From Gilvimarinus sp. 2_MG-2023 (GTDB lineage Bacteria > Pseudomonadota > Gammaproteobacteria > Pseudomonadales > Cellvibrionaceae): 64,000 bases of DNA. The stretch is from NCBI RefSeq assembly GCF_030547685.1, contig NZ_JAUOQM010000048.1:124001-188000 (forward strand), in the 5' to 3' direction. Made by a program: the position numbers and the translations under genes. The notes under the pieces are model-generated. The model saw only the letters and a program-made list of their open reading frames with translations. It was not told the DNA's origin and ran no database searches. Below are positions 10,091 to 19,896 of the stretch, in pieces. Each line of letters starts with the position of its first letter. Positions within the stretch are counted from its first letter, which is position 1.

Positions 10091-11698
10091 ATGACTAAAG
10101 CGCTTTTATCTATTGAAGATTTAACCATTGGTTTTCGCCACGCAGACGATGTTCGGACCGTTGTGCACGGGTTGAATCTTGATCTGTACCCCGGTGAAAC
10201 ATTAGCCCTGGTGGGGGAGAGTGGCTCTGGCAAGTCGGTCAGCGCTCAATCTATTTTGCGGTTATTACCCGAGCACTCTGCTGTTTATCAACAGGGGCGC
10301 ATCGTGTTTTCAGGCGTTGACCTGCTGTCTATTCGCGAACGTAAAATACAACAGGTGCGGGGTAATCGAGTCTCCATGATTTTCCAAGAGCCGATGACTT
10401 CACTCAATCCACTGCACTCAATTGAAAAGCAACTGTATGAGTCATTAACTTTACACGGTTGGCTTGGAACAAAACGTTCAGCTCAAGAAAAAATTGTTCA
10501 GTGGTTGGAACGCGTGGGTATCCGCAATCCCGAGCAACGTTTGTCATCATTGCCCCACGAGCTTAGTGGTGGTGAGCGCCAGCGGGTTATGATCGCCATG
10601 GCCTTGATCAATGAGCCGGAATTGTTGATTGCGGATGAGCCAACCACCGCGTTAGATGTAACAGTGCAGGCGCAGATACTGAAATTGCTAAAACAACTGC
10701 AAAAAGATCTGGGAATGGCGGTATTATTTATCACCCACGACCTTAAAGTGGTTAAGAGTTTAGCCGATCGCGTTGCTATTATGCAAAAAGGGCAGTTGTT
10801 AGAGGTGGGTAAAACAGCTGAGGTTTTTGCTAAGCCTAAACACAGCTACACCAAAGTTCTGTTGGACGCGGAACCCGGTGCCGAGCCGCAAGCTATCGCC
10901 GATGACGCTTCCCTTATATTAAAGGTGGATCAACTTAACACCTGGTTTCCGATTAAAAAAGGTTTGTTTAAAAAAGTCGTAGATCACGTTAAAGCTACCA
11001 ACAATGTTAATTTTGAACTGCGTAGTGGAGAAACGCTGGGAGTAGTGGGTGAAAGTGGTTCCGGTAAAACAACGTTGGGGCGCTCTATCCTGCGTTTAAT
11101 CGACTCTCGTGGTGTAGTCGAATACGGTCAATCAAAAATCGATTTGTTGAGTGTCGACCGTAAAACGATGCGCGATCTCAGGCAGGATATTCAGATTATC
11201 TTTCAGGACCCTTTTGCCAGTCTGAGCCCCAGAATGTCAATTGCAGATATTATTGCCGAGGGCTTGTCGGTTTTTCAGTCGCTGTCAAAAGAAGAATTAG
11301 ACGGTCGTGTTGTGACGGTGTTGGAGAGGGTGCGCCTCGATCCGGCCATTCGTTATCGCTACCCCAATGAATTGTCCGGCGGGCAGCGCCAGCGTGTTGC
11401 CATTGCCCGGGCGTTGATTTTAAAGCCGAAGTTATTGGTGCTTGATGAGCCTACATCAGCGCTGGACCGCTCGGTGCAAAAAGATGTTATTACACTGTTA
11501 AAAGAGCTTCAGCTCGAATATGGTTTGTCTTATATCTTTATCAGCCACGATCTTGAGGTGGTGCGAGCCATGAGCCATAAAGTGCTAGTGATGAACCGGG
11601 GCGAGATCGTTGAGGCCGGAGTTGCCAGCGAGGTGTTAACCCGGCCCACGCATGCATACACACAAACCTTGTTGGCATCGGTTAACGACCCTTTGTAA
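10091..11698 (+). CDS. yejF: YejF, double ATPase of the Yej peptide transporter
   Basis: Cytoplasmic ATP-binding subunit with two fused ABC domains that powers peptide uptake. Domain 1 has Walker A GESGSGKS (about residue 40), signature LSGGERQR and Walker B LLIADEPT. Domain 2 has GESGSGKT, LSGGQRQR and LLVLDEPT. Each is followed by the oligopeptide-transporter C-terminal motif. ATG 10091 (MTKALLSIEDL) is preferred over the in-frame GTG at 10085 because it matches the E. coli start. The last 17 bases overlap the end of mltD on the other strand, so the two genes converge without a spacer or a terminator. Confidence 0.94.
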   Translation: MTKALLSIEDLTIGFRHADDVRTVVHGLNLDLYPGETLALVGESGSGKSVSAQSILRLLPEHSAVYQQGRIVFSGVDLLSIRERKIQQVRGNRVSMIFQEPMTSLNPLHSIEKQLYESLTLHGWLGTKRSAQEKIVQWLERVGIRNPEQRLSSLPHELSGGERQRVMIAMALINEPELLIADEPTTALDVTVQAQILKLLKQLQKDLGMAVLFITHDLKVVKSLADRVAIMQKGQLLEVGKTAEVFAKPKHSYTKVLLDAEPGAEPQAIADDASLILKVDQLNTWFPIKKGLFKKVVDHVKATNNVNFELRSGETLGVVGESGSGKTTLGRSILRLIDSRGVVEYGQSKIDLLSVDRKTMRDLRQDIQIIFQDPFASLSPRMSIADIIAEGLSVFQSLSKEELDGRVVTVLERVRLDPAIRYRYPNELSGGQRQRVAIARALILKPKLLVLDEPTSALDRSVQKDVITLLKELQLEYGLSYIFISHDLEVVRAMSHKVLVMNRGEIVEAGVASEVLTRPTHAYTQTLLASVNDPL

Positions 11699-13274
11699 CA
11701 TCCACAAAGACGGTGAGTGATTGTCCGGGGTGGATGTAGCGCCCGGTGGTAACCGAGTTCCAGCGTGAAATATCGGCAACCGAGACATTAAATTTATTGG
11801 CAATACGAGCTAATGAGTCGCCTTTGCGAACCTTATAAGAAAGCTTGCGGGTGACTTGACGGTCAGTTTCTTCGCTTTTCGTTGTTTGACTCCATATTAC
11901 TAATCTTTGGCCCGGCTTTAATGTATCTCGCGGGGCCATGCCATTCCAGCGGACAAGCGAGCTGACACTCACCTGATGTTGGTTTGCGATACGCCAAAAG
12001 CTATCACCCTTGCGTACCGTGTAGTGAATTTTTTCACTGCCACTTTTTCCTTTGGAGCGCTCCTGAGTTTGCTCTCTTCTTTGAGGGGCGCTAAACGCAT
12101 AGTGCTCGTTGCCTGCAATCGCCTTGGGGATCATTAAGGTATCGCCGGCGCGGATACGGCTGCTGCGTAAATTATTGGCAGTTTTCAGGGCCTCGGCACT
12201 GGTGTTGTGTTGACGGGCAATTTTAATCAGTGAATCTCCAGACTTGATCGTATAGCGTTGCCAGCTGATACGTTGCTCAGTTGGTATGGCGGCCAGCCCG
12301 CTACTAAAACTGCCTTGCTTTGCGGCGGGTATATTGAGTCGGTGTGGGCCTTCGGGGTCAGTGGCCCAACGATTAAAACCGGAGTTAAGTAAATAAAGCT
12401 CATCCATGCTGATTTCGGCTAATTCGGCGGCTTGTGCCAAGTCTAGCTGAGAGTCAATATTGACGGAAACAAAATAGGGCGCATTAGGTATCTCTGGTAG
12501 GGCGATATTAAAGTCCGCTGGATTGTTAATGATTTTGGACAGCGCCAGTAATTGCGGTACATAGGCCCGAGTTTCTCGCGGTAGGCTTAATGACCAAAAG
12601 TCGGTAGCTTTACCGGCTTTTTGATTGCTTTTAATAGAGCGCATTAGGCGACCCTGCCCTGTATTATAAGCCGCTAGGGCATGCAACCAATCGCCATCAA
12701 ACAGTTTGTGGAGGCGTTTTAGGTAGACAATGGCGGCATCGGTGGAGTCGACAACGTCGCGCCGGCCGTCGTACCACCAATTTTGCTTTAGGCCATAATC
12801 AGAGCCAGTCCCAGCCATAAATTGCCACATGCCCGAGGCTGTGGCGTGAGAGTATGCAAAAGGGTCAAATGCACTTTCCACAACCGGCATTAACGCGATC
12901 TCTAGCGGTAACCCCTGTTCTTCTAATCGCTCTACAATATGAAATAGATAACGCTGGCCGCGCTCAAAAACTCGGTCTATATACTCAGGGTGAGACTTGT
13001 ACCAGCGGACATATTGCTCCATCTTAGGGTGTGAGTGCTCTTGCAGGGCAAATCCCGCTCGTATACGTTGCCACAGGTCTTCGGTCGCTGGTGGAACGTC
13101 GACTGTTGCTTGAGGCTGCGGTTTGGGCTCAATGGTAGACCGTGATTCAGGGTCTTGACGCTGGTGGGGCTCGCTGGACGCACTCTGAGCGTTATCGGCA
13201 GGGGGGGAAAGGGTAGAGCACCCTGCCAAAAGTAACAATACGAGGCTGGCAGAGAGGAGTAACACTTTATTCAT
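11682..13274 (-). CDS. mltD: MltD-like membrane-bound lytic murein transglycosylase with LysM repeats
   Basis: Outer-membrane-anchored lipoprotein that cleaves peptidoglycan glycan strands. The signal peptide ends in the lipobox LLAGC, followed by a Ser/Pro/Gln-rich linker. The transglycosylase domain (about residues 100-260) contains the catalytic Glu in PVVESAFDP and the family segment ASGMWQFM, with AAYNTGQGR further on. At least three LysM peptidoglycan-binding repeats follow (YTIKSGDSLIKIARQH, YTVRKGDSFWRIANQH, YKVRKGDSLARIANKF). The length of 530 residues is normal. In E. coli and Pseudomonas mltD lies beside gloB and the methyltransferase-rnhA-dnaQ set; here gloB is absent. Confidence 0.93.
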   Translation of the reverse strand: MNKVLLLSASLVLLLLAGCSTLSPPADNAQSASSEPHQRQDPESRSTIEPKPQPQATVDVPPATEDLWQRIRAGFALQEHSHPKMEQYVRWYKSHPEYIDRVFERGQRYLFHIVERLEEQGLPLEIALMPVVESAFDPFAYSHATASGMWQFMAGTGSDYGLKQNWWYDGRRDVVDSTDAAIVYLKRLHKLFDGDWLHALAAYNTGQGRLMRSIKSNQKAGKATDFWSLSLPRETRAYVPQLLALSKIINNPADFNIALPEIPNAPYFVSVNIDSQLDLAQAAELAEISMDELYLLNSGFNRWATDPEGPHRLNIPAAKQGSFSSGLAAIPTEQRISWQRYTIKSGDSLIKIARQHNTSAEALKTANNLRSSRIRAGDTLMIPKAIAGNEHYAFSAPQRREQTQERSKGKSGSEKIHYTVRKGDSFWRIANQHQVSVSSLVRWNGMAPRDTLKPGQRLVIWSQTTKSEETDRQVTRKLSYKVRKGDSLARIANKFNVSVADISRWNSVTTGRYIHPGQSLTVFVDVTKGR

Positions 13275-13453
13275 GGAAGCGACAACTTTGCGGATAGTGA
13301 CAAACTGTGGTGGATTCTATGGGTTTGCTTGCAGGGGGTCAATGCAGGCTAGTGTGCAGCAGATTGCAGAAATCACAGGTCTATGGTCACAATCTATCGA
13401 GTAGATAACGTAATCTTACCTTTCAATTCACTTTTCGACATTATGGTTGACAA

Positions 13454-14284
13454 ATGGTGGCTAAACGGCGAAGCCCGAACGGGGTTGGTTTAGAAGAGCA
13501 AGCGCAAGAGGTCAGTAGGTGGTTTGCGCAACCTCGTGGCCAAGCATTGTTGCAGCGAGAGCGCGGCGATATCGATGAGGCTCTGGGCTGCCTGTTTGGC
13601 TACCATCTATGTCAAATTAGTGCCTGCCAAGAGCTCACGCTGACTGATAATAGCCGTATCACTCATACCTTTGCCCTCCAAGGTGGGGCGGGGCGATCTT
13701 CCAGTACTACTAATGCTGGCGCCTATAGTGAGTACCACCGTTTGCCATTAGCGCCGGAATCGGTTGATGTCATCTTGTTGCACCATGTATTGGATTTTAG
13801 TCAGTCTCCACATCAGGTGTTGGCTGAGACAAGCCGTGCACTTATTCCCAGAGGGCATATTATTATTGTGGGTTTTAACCCGTGGAGTTTGGGGGGGGCA
13901 TGGCGTCTATTTAAACGTACTACCAGTCGTAAGTTGTTATGGCGTCAGCAAGCTTTACGTGTCGGCCGCCTGTACGATTGGTTTGCATTGCTTGATCTAG
14001 AGGTCATTAATATTAAAAGAGGGCATTTTTGGCCATTTTCTCAAGACCCATCGGCCAGTACAATGGTCAATAAGCTCGAAAAGCTGTTGCGCCTCGGTAA
14101 GGCGCCTTGGGGAGATTATTATTTGATCACTGTGCGCAAAGACGTCAGCGGTGTTATCCCTTTAAAGCCCGAGTGGCAGGCCCCCAAGCTCGTTGATTTA
14201 GCGGGAGTTTCCGGTAAATTAGGTGGCAGGCAAGTCAGTAGAGATCACAACGATTCATCTATAAGGAATAACAAAACACTTTGA
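13454..14284 (+). CDS. YafS-like SAM-dependent methyltransferase
   Basis: Predicted class I methyltransferase of unknown substrate. In enterobacteria and pseudomonads the homologue sits immediately upstream of rnhA, as here. Visible family features are the [19 protein letters not shown] segment (motif for the acidic loop region) and [19 protein letters not shown]. The N-terminal SAM-binding glycine loop is poorly conserved. No good ribosome-binding site precedes ATG 13454. The stop overlaps the rnhA TTG start by four bases, implying translational coupling. The assignment rests on sequence style and gene order; the acceptor molecule is not known. Confidence 0.8.
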   Translation: MVAKRRSPNGVGLEEQAQEVSRWFAQPRGQALLQRERGDIDEALGCLFGYHLCQISACQELTLTDNSRITHTFALQGGAGRSSSTTNAGAYSEYHRLPLAPESVDVILLHHVLDFSQSPHQVLAETSRALIPRGHIIIVGFNPWSLGGAWRLFKRTTSRKLLWRQQALRVGRLYDWFALLDLEVINIKRGHFWPFSQDPSASTMVNKLEKLLRLGKAPWGDYYLITVRKDVSGVIPLKPEWQAPKLVDLAGVSGKLGGRQVSRDHNDSSIRNNKTL

Positions 14285-14718
14285 AAACCATAGAAATATT
14301 TACCGATGGCGCTTGTCGTGGCAATCCAGGCCCTGGAGGCTGGGGCGCACTGCTGCGCTACAATGATCAAGAGAAAGAACTGTGCGGTGGTGAGTCTATG
14401 ACAACCAATAACCGTATGGAATTAATGGCTGCTATTGAAGGCTTAAAAGCGTTGAAAGAACCTTGTGTTGTAACGCTCACAACTGATTCACAATATGTCA
14501 GGCAGGGAATCACTAGTTGGTTGGCTGGCTGGAAACGCAATGGCTGGAAGACGTCGGCCAAAAAGCCGGTGAAAAACGATGATTTATGGCGCCAGCTGGA
14601 TGAACAAAACGCTAGGCACAAAGTGAGCTGGCAGTGGGTGAAGGGGCACAGTGGCCACAGTGAAAACGAACGTGCCGATCAGTTAGCCAATTTAGGCATA
14701 GACTCTTTGAATAAGTGA
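14281..14718 (+). CDS. rnhA: Ribonuclease HI
   Basis: Cytoplasmic endonuclease that removes RNA from RNA-DNA hybrids (R-loops, primers). The 145 residues contain the acidic active site at D9 ([16 protein letters not shown]), E47 (NNRMELMA) and D69 (TDSQYV), plus the catalytic His in WVKGHSGH and D133 in ERADQLAN. The start is TTG at 14281, overlapping the preceding methyltransferase stop. dnaQ follows after 8 bases on the same strand, whereas in E. coli rnhA and dnaQ diverge. Identity is clear. Confidence 0.97.
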   Translation: MKTIEIFTDGACRGNPGPGGWGALLRYNDQEKELCGGESMTTNNRMELMAAIEGLKALKEPCVVTLTTDSQYVRQGITSWLAGWKRNGWKTSAKKPVKNDDLWRQLDEQNARHKVSWQWVKGHSGHSENERADQLANLGIDSLNK

Positions 14719-14726
14719 AAAAGTAG

Positions 14727-15461
14727 ATGCAAGATAATTCAGTCGGTCACCGACAAATAGTGCTTGATACCGAAACAACCGGTCTTGACCCAAAGCAGGG
14801 GCATAAGATTATTGAGATTGGCTGTGTGGAGATGATCAATCGCAAATTAACCGGCAAGCACTATCATCAATATATTAACCCTCAACGTGAAGTAGATGCT
14901 GGGGCAATTGAAGTTCACGGCATTACTAACGAGATGCTGGAAGATAAGCCCATTTATGCGCAAATTAGCGGCGAGTTCATGGCCTTTATTGCCGGTGCTG
15001 AGCTGGTGATCCACAATGCGCCATTCGATGTGGGGTTTATCGATCACGAATTGCGCCTGCTAGATCCCAGCCACCAAACCATTGCACTAAACAATAATAT
15101 TGTTGATTCGTTGCTGTTGGCGCGGGGTAAACACCCGGGCCAGAGAAACAGTCTGGATGCCTTGTGCAAGCGCTACGGGGTGGATAACTCTCAGCGCGAA
15201 CTGCACGGCGCTCTGCTTGATGCTGAAATTTTGGCCGATGTTTACTTGCTGATGACCGGTGGCCAAACGGCACTTTCCTTGGGTAGCAGTGGCAATAGTG
15301 GAGAGTCGGAATCCAATCAAGCGGGCGAAATTCACAGGCTTGATGCGTCTCGGCCCGCTCTGCCTGTTATTGCCGCAACAGAGCAAGAGTTGGCTCGTCA
15401 TCAGGATAAGTTGGCGCAAATCGATAAAGCCTGCGGTGGTAGCAGTCTGTGGTCGCAATGA
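14727..15461 (+). CDS. dnaQ: DNA polymerase III epsilon subunit (proofreading exonuclease)
   Basis: 3'-5' exonuclease of the replicative polymerase. The Exo I motif LDTETTGLDP (D14, E16) is followed by IIEIGCVEM, the Exo II region HNAPFDVGF, and Exo III with H and D in HGALLDAEILADVYLLM. A linker then leads to the short C-terminal polymerase-binding segment. The length of 244 residues is typical. It follows rnhA by 8 bases and is probably co-transcribed with it. Confidence 0.97.
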   Translation: MQDNSVGHRQIVLDTETTGLDPKQGHKIIEIGCVEMINRKLTGKHYHQYINPQREVDAGAIEVHGITNEMLEDKPIYAQISGEFMAFIAGAELVIHNAPFDVGFIDHELRLLDPSHQTIALNNNIVDSLLLARGKHPGQRNSLDALCKRYGVDNSQRELHGALLDAEILADVYLLMTGGQTALSLGSSGNSGESESNQAGEIHRLDASRPALPVIAATEQELARHQDKLAQIDKACGGSSLWSQ

Positions 15462-15605
15462 GAGCCAGTTCCTGTCCACAAGCTTGCCAACAAGGCGCTT
15501 AAAGCGGTTTAATGTAGATTCTAAGATTGACCATTAACTTATTGCCATTAAAGCCAAAACTTAATTTTAAAAGGCTTGTGGGCACTTCAAAAGTAGGATG
15601 CAACT

Positions 15606-17321
15606 GTGACAACTGAAATGGCTGAGCGCTTCAATCCCTCCTCTCTAAAGTTGGTGCATAATGAACTAGTCGCCACTATTGAAAGTGCCGCCGGGCGGCT
15701 GGAGCAATTTGCTTCAGATTTAAACAATGGCGAGTTGTTGCAACATTGTATTGACGATATCACTCAGATTCGGGGAACCCTCAGCCTATTGCAGCTGCGC
15801 GGTGTTGATTTACTGGCCGATGAGTTAGTCGAACACATCACCGATATACCACTGGGAGAGGCCTCTAGCTGTCTACCTAAGCTGGAAAAGATCACCTCGG
15901 TTTTCTTTATTCTGCCGCGTTATCTTGAATATTGCAGCCAAACTGGCCGGAGTATGGCCGTTCTATTGATTCCGCATATTAATGAACTGCGTTTGGCTCG
16001 CAAGGTGAAGCCCATTGGTATGGGGTATTACTACCCAGTTGATGTCAGTGACTGCCAGCGCGGCGAGGTAGAGCAAGTCGAAATCCCTGAAGATTTGCGC
16101 CAAGTGGTCAAACGATTACGCCATATGTTCCAGGTGGCGATGCTTAACGTCTTACAAGGCAAGCAGGTCAAGCCGTCATTGGGCATGATGGAGCGTTCAT
16201 TTCAGCGGTTGGATAAACTATCGGGCAATAACCCGATGGGCCAGTTGTGGTGGGTGGCTGCGGAAATGATGTCGGCTCTACAGGCGGAAGATCTACAGTT
16301 AAACAAAGCTCGCAAAATGCTTTTTAGTGCCCTCGATCGCGATTTAAAGCGCTTTTTATTTGAAGGAGAAGATGCATTAAAAAAGCAGCCTAATCCCGAC
16401 ATGCTCAAAGAGTTGGTTTATCAGGTGGCGCTGGCGCGCAATGAAAGTGAACGCTCGTTAGCCATTATTGAGGCTTATTCGGCGCCCAAACTCGGTTATA
16501 ACGAGCAAGAGCTTTTTCGCGAGCAGGAGTATCTCAAGGGCCCGAGTGCAACTACCGTCACATCCATGACCAGTGTCTTGCAGGATGAGCTGCGCAGCAC
16601 CAAAAATATTTTAGAGCGGGCCGCCCAGGGTGGGGTGGAGCTGTTAACTGACAGCCCAGAATTGATAGACACACTGAAAAAAGTGGCTGAGATATTAGCG
16701 GTGGTGGGACTAGTGGCTCCGAGTAAGTCACTAAAAGAAGAAATCACCAAAATTGTTAGCTGGCAAACCGGTGAGGTCGAAGCTCATACAGACGACTTGT
16801 TAGGCGTAGCGGATACCTTACTCTATATTGAGAGCACCGTGTCTGGTTTGTCCAAAATGAACCTTTCGGAAGAAAAGTTAGCCCAGCTCAATGCCCTGTC
16901 ACGCGAAGAGGCACTGTCATCCAGCCAGTTGATGGAGGCCGAGGCCCTCGTCATCGAGGAAGCAGAGTCCGGTCTGGCGTTGATTAAACGCGCGCTTAAC
17001 TCTTACTCTGAGTCTAATTACGATGTCGGCCATATTAAGAATGTAGCCTCAACTTTATCATCGGTTCGCGGTGGGATGTTGGTACTTAATCTGCCACGGG
17101 CAGCGGCCGTGGTTGCGGCAAGCGAAAAATTTGTCAATGAAGCATTGCTCGGCCCCGAGCCACTTGCAGCTGTGCAACATTTATTGGAAACTTTTGCCGA
17201 TTCTGTGATTAGCCTGGAGTATTATCTGGACGCCATTAAGTCTGGTAAAGATGCCGATACCAGTGTACTGCAAGTAGCCGAAGAAAGTCTGCAGGCTTTG
17301 GGTTTTCCCGTTGCTTCTTAA
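15606..17321 (+). CDS. fimL: FimL-like Hpt-related protein (type IV pilus/twitching and cAMP control)
   Basis: Cytoplasmic 571-residue protein resembling Pseudomonas FimL, itself similar to the N-terminal part of the ChpA/PilL chemosensory kinase. Helical Hpt-like modules are visible (CIDDITQIRGTLSLLQLRGV near residue 50 and HIKNVASTLSSVRGGMLVL near the C-terminus), without an obvious phosphoacceptor His in the usual motif. In Pseudomonas fimL is also followed by a NudC-type gene, as here, which supports the name. The start is taken as GTG 15606, with AGGATG 6 bases upstream; ATG 15618 is the alternative. No kinase or receiver domain is present. Confidence 0.75.
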   Translation: MTTEMAERFNPSSLKLVHNELVATIESAAGRLEQFASDLNNGELLQHCIDDITQIRGTLSLLQLRGVDLLADELVEHITDIPLGEASSCLPKLEKITSVFFILPRYLEYCSQTGRSMAVLLIPHINELRLARKVKPIGMGYYYPVDVSDCQRGEVEQVEIPEDLRQVVKRLRHMFQVAMLNVLQGKQVKPSLGMMERSFQRLDKLSGNNPMGQLWWVAAEMMSALQAEDLQLNKARKMLFSALDRDLKRFLFEGEDALKKQPNPDMLKELVYQVALARNESERSLAIIEAYSAPKLGYNEQELFREQEYLKGPSATTVTSMTSVLQDELRSTKNILERAAQGGVELLTDSPELIDTLKKVAEILAVVGLVAPSKSLKEEITKIVSWQTGEVEAHTDDLLGVADTLLYIESTVSGLSKMNLSEEKLAQLNALSREEALSSSQLMEAEALVIEEAESGLALIKRALNSYSESNYDVGHIKNVASTLSSVRGGMLVLNLPRAAAVVAASEKFVNEALLGPEPLAAVQHLLETFADSVISLEYYLDAIKSGKDADTSVLQVAEESLQALGFPVAS

Positions 17322-17339
17322 TAATTACCGCTCGAACTT

Positions 17340-18119
17340 ATGACTCATACTGCTATTTGTTGGCAGGTTCATGGCAGTAAGTTGGCCGTTGATAAAGCTA
17401 CCGGTTACCCTTGTTCTGTTTCGGTGGCGCCCCTAATGCCGGGCAGTGTTAGCATTCCATTGCCCGGCACTACGGGCGATAGTGTATTGATAAACCAAGA
17501 CAGCCAATTGTCTGGTGCTCTGGAATGGGTTGAGCTGCGTGATTGCCTATCACTATACTCATCGGACATGTTTGAGCGGGCAGGGGTGGCGGTACAGTTG
17601 GCCCATTGGTGGCAATCGCAACGCTTTTGTAACCAGTGCGGCTCATTACTGCCTGACCCTGATACTCATTTACTAGAGCGCAATGAGTATGTAAAAGCCT
17701 GCAAGACATGCGACACACACCACTACCCTCGGTTAAACCCTTGTATTATTGTACTGGTCACTCGTGCTCAAGAATGTTTGTTGGCACTGCACCACCGCTC
17801 GAAAAGCGGTGTTTACACCACCTTGGCAGGGTATGTGGAACCGGGTGAGTCGATAGAACAAGCGGTGTGTCGGGAAGTGCAAGAAGAGGTGGGGGTTAAA
17901 GTCTCACAGCTACGCTATCAGTACAGTCAAAGTTGGCCATTTCCCGGTCAGCTTATGTTAGGGTTTTGGGCGCAATACGATTCAGGCGAGCTATTATTAC
18001 AAGACGATGAAATAAAGGATGCTGCCTGGTACCGGTTCGATCAATTACCAAGCGTACCTCCTAAAGGCACGATAGCTCGACGATTAATTGATGATTTTGT
18101 GGCGAGTCTCGCCAATTAA
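17340..18119 (+). CDS. nudC: NudC-type NADH pyrophosphatase / RNA deNADding enzyme
   Basis: Nudix hydrolase that cleaves NAD(H) and can remove NAD caps from RNA 5' ends. The Zn site is C97-x2-C100 and C121-x2-C124. The Nudix box runs from G164 to about V186 with REVQEEVG at 178-185. After it comes the motif that marks NADH pyrophosphatases, here SQSWPFPGQ instead of the canonical SQPWPFPxS. The length of 259 residues is typical. It starts 19 bases after fimL. The altered signature is unusual but the overall family is certain. Confidence 0.93.
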   Translation: MTHTAICWQVHGSKLAVDKATGYPCSVSVAPLMPGSVSIPLPGTTGDSVLINQDSQLSGALEWVELRDCLSLYSSDMFERAGVAVQLAHWWQSQRFCNQCGSLLPDPDTHLLERNEYVKACKTCDTHHYPRLNPCIIVLVTRAQECLLALHHRSKSGVYTTLAGYVEPGESIEQAVCREVQEEVGVKVSQLRYQYSQSWPFPGQLMLGFWAQYDSGELLLQDDEIKDAAWYRFDQLPSVPPKGTIARRLIDDFVASLAN

Positions 18120-18155
18120 AAGACGTAAACTGGTTATCAGTGGAGACCGTTCGAC

Positions 18156-18809
18156 ATGTTTTACAGCGCTCTGGCAGTAATTGCTGCCATATTATGCTTA
18201 ATCATCGCTTATTCTGGGGCTAAGCTCCTGTTTCGCAATAGTTGGATTTTGGGTTGGTTGCGCGGCATGTTTGGCTTGTCACTGTTGGCAATGGCGCTAA
18301 TTTTTGCTTTTGTCGCGTTTGATATTTTCACTTATCGACAAATTGTTAAAGAACAAGTAATCGCCACTATTAGCTTTGAAAAGTTAGCCGAGCAAGAATT
18401 CAAAGTTATGTTGGCAAATTCTGATGGTTTAGAGAAAACCTACACCTTGCGTGGCGATCAGTGGCAGCTGGATGCCCGCATTATTAAATGGAAGGGTGAG
18501 GTGGCAAAGCTGGGCATTCAGCCGGGCTATCGTCTCGATCGAATCTCCGGCCGTTATTTTTCCCTTGAAGATGAGCGAAACGCCGAACGTACACTCTATT
18601 CGTTTAATGAAAGTCATCTCGGTGTCGATGTGTGGCAATGGCTAAGGCAAATTAAGAATACACTGCCAGTAGTCGACGCTGTTTATGGCTCGGCCACTTA
18701 CTTGCCAATGGCCGATGGCGCACTGTTTGAAGTTAGCTTATCCGGTACGGGTTTGGTTACCCGGCCTTTGAATGAAATTGCTCAAGATGCAGTTGGGCTT
18801 TGGCAATAA
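18156..18809 (+). CDS. Conserved two-span membrane protein upstream of sohB (function unknown)
   Basis: Unassigned 217-residue protein. Two hydrophobic segments, about residues 4-24 and 36-58, are followed by a soluble domain of about 155 residues (from about 62), rich in short beta-like stretches such as YTLRGDQWQLDARIIKWKG. Such proteins are often labelled multidrug-efflux-like without experimental support. TGGAGA precedes the ATG by about 9 bases. Its stop (18807-18809) lies 21 bases before the sohB start. Constant association with sohB would suggest a role in the envelope, but that is inference. Confidence 0.75.
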   Translation: MFYSALAVIAAILCLIIAYSGAKLLFRNSWILGWLRGMFGLSLLAMALIFAFVAFDIFTYRQIVKEQVIATISFEKLAEQEFKVMLANSDGLEKTYTLRGDQWQLDARIIKWKGEVAKLGIQPGYRLDRISGRYFSLEDERNAERTLYSFNESHLGVDVWQWLRQIKNTLPVVDAVYGSATYLPMADGALFEVSLSGTGLVTRPLNEIAQDAVGLWQ

Positions 18810-18829
18810 TTGATAAAACAGGAGTACCC

Positions 18830-19876
18830 TTGGAATTTCTTATAGATTACGGTCTTTTTTTCGCCAAGTCAGTCACTGTCTTGGTGGTGATAGCCTTGGT
18901 GTTGGCGTTAATAGCCAGTAATAAACAAAAAATAAGTGGTCAAAATAAAGGTCATATAGAGGTAAAAAACCTAAACGAAACTTTTGCCGATTACACCGAT
19001 GCAATCAAATCTGTGGTGTTGGACGAGGCTCAGTTAAAAAAAGAACACAAAGATAAACAAAAACAGGAAAAACAAGATCGTAAGGCACAAAAGAAATCTA
19101 CAGAGCAAGTGCCTGAACGCCGCAAACGGGTGTATGTGATCGACTTTGATGGCGATATTAAAGCTTCCGCCAATAGCAGTTTACGTGAAGAAATTACCGC
19201 CGTTTTGGGGCTGGCGGAATCACAGGATGAAGTCGTTATCAAACTTGAAAGTGGCGGCGGTATGGTACACAGCTATGGCTTGGCTGCCAGTCAGTTGACT
19301 CGTATTACCGAAAAATCTATTCCACTAACGGTTTGTGTCGACAAAGTCGCCGCCAGCGGTGGTTATATGATGGCTTGTGTGGCTGATAAAATTGTTGCTG
19401 CGCCTTTTGCGATTTTAGGCTCAATCGGTGTTGTTGCGCAGTTGCCGAACTTTCATCGGTTACTCAAGAAAAATGATATTGACTATGAAATGTACACCGC
19501 CGGTGAGTTCAAAAGAACCGTCACTATGTTTGGTGAAAATACCGAGAAAGGCCGCACTAAATTTCTAGAAGATCTGGAAAAAACACACGTACTGTTTAAA
19601 GACTATGTGCAAGAGCATCGCTCAGTGGTTGATGTCGATAAAGTCGCTACCGGTGAGGTGTGGTACGGACGTCGCGCACTGGACGAGAGATTAATCGATG
19701 AATTGAAAACCAGTGATGGGTATTTATTAGATCAGGCACAAAAAGCTGACATATTTAGGGTGGAGTTTACCCAGAAAAAATCACTGCCAGAAAAATTAGG
19801 TTTTGCGGCCGAGTCGACACTTGATCGCTTATTAGTACGCTGGTTGAGTCGAGTGCAATCTAAACGCTGGTTCTAA
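18830..19876 (+). CDS. sohB: SohB, inner-membrane signal-peptide-peptidase-like serine protease
   Basis: S49-family Ser-Lys protease anchored in the inner membrane and facing the periplasm. TTG 18830 is chosen because GGAG lies at 18821-18824 and the product then begins MEFLIDYGLFFAKSVTV, like E. coli SohB. An in-frame TTG at 18800 lies inside the previous gene. The N-terminal membrane span is followed by a highly charged Lys-rich stretch (about residues 70-100). Catalytic Ser176 is in AASGGYM and Lys228 is in GEFKRT, 52 residues apart as in E. coli (S178/K230). Length is 348 residues. Confidence 0.93.
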   Translation: MEFLIDYGLFFAKSVTVLVVIALVLALIASNKQKISGQNKGHIEVKNLNETFADYTDAIKSVVLDEAQLKKEHKDKQKQEKQDRKAQKKSTEQVPERRKRVYVIDFDGDIKASANSSLREEITAVLGLAESQDEVVIKLESGGGMVHSYGLAASQLTRITEKSIPLTVCVDKVAASGGYMMACVADKIVAAPFAILGSIGVVAQLPNFHRLLKKNDIDYEMYTAGEFKRTVTMFGENTEKGRTKFLEDLEKTHVLFKDYVQEHRSVVDVDKVATGEVWYGRRALDERLIDELKTSDGYLLDQAQKADIFRVEFTQKKSLPEKLGFAAESTLDRLLVRWLSRVQSKRWF

Positions 19877-19896
19877 GTTAAACAGGGTTGGCAATT

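Noticed and set aside
9757-10233. 158-codon minus-strand frame opposite yejE/yejF
   Set aside because: Antisense to two well-conserved transporter genes; composition is typical of a shadow frame.
15087-15479. 130-codon minus-strand frame opposite dnaQ
   Set aside because: It lies antisense to a gene with all three exonuclease motifs and matches no family.
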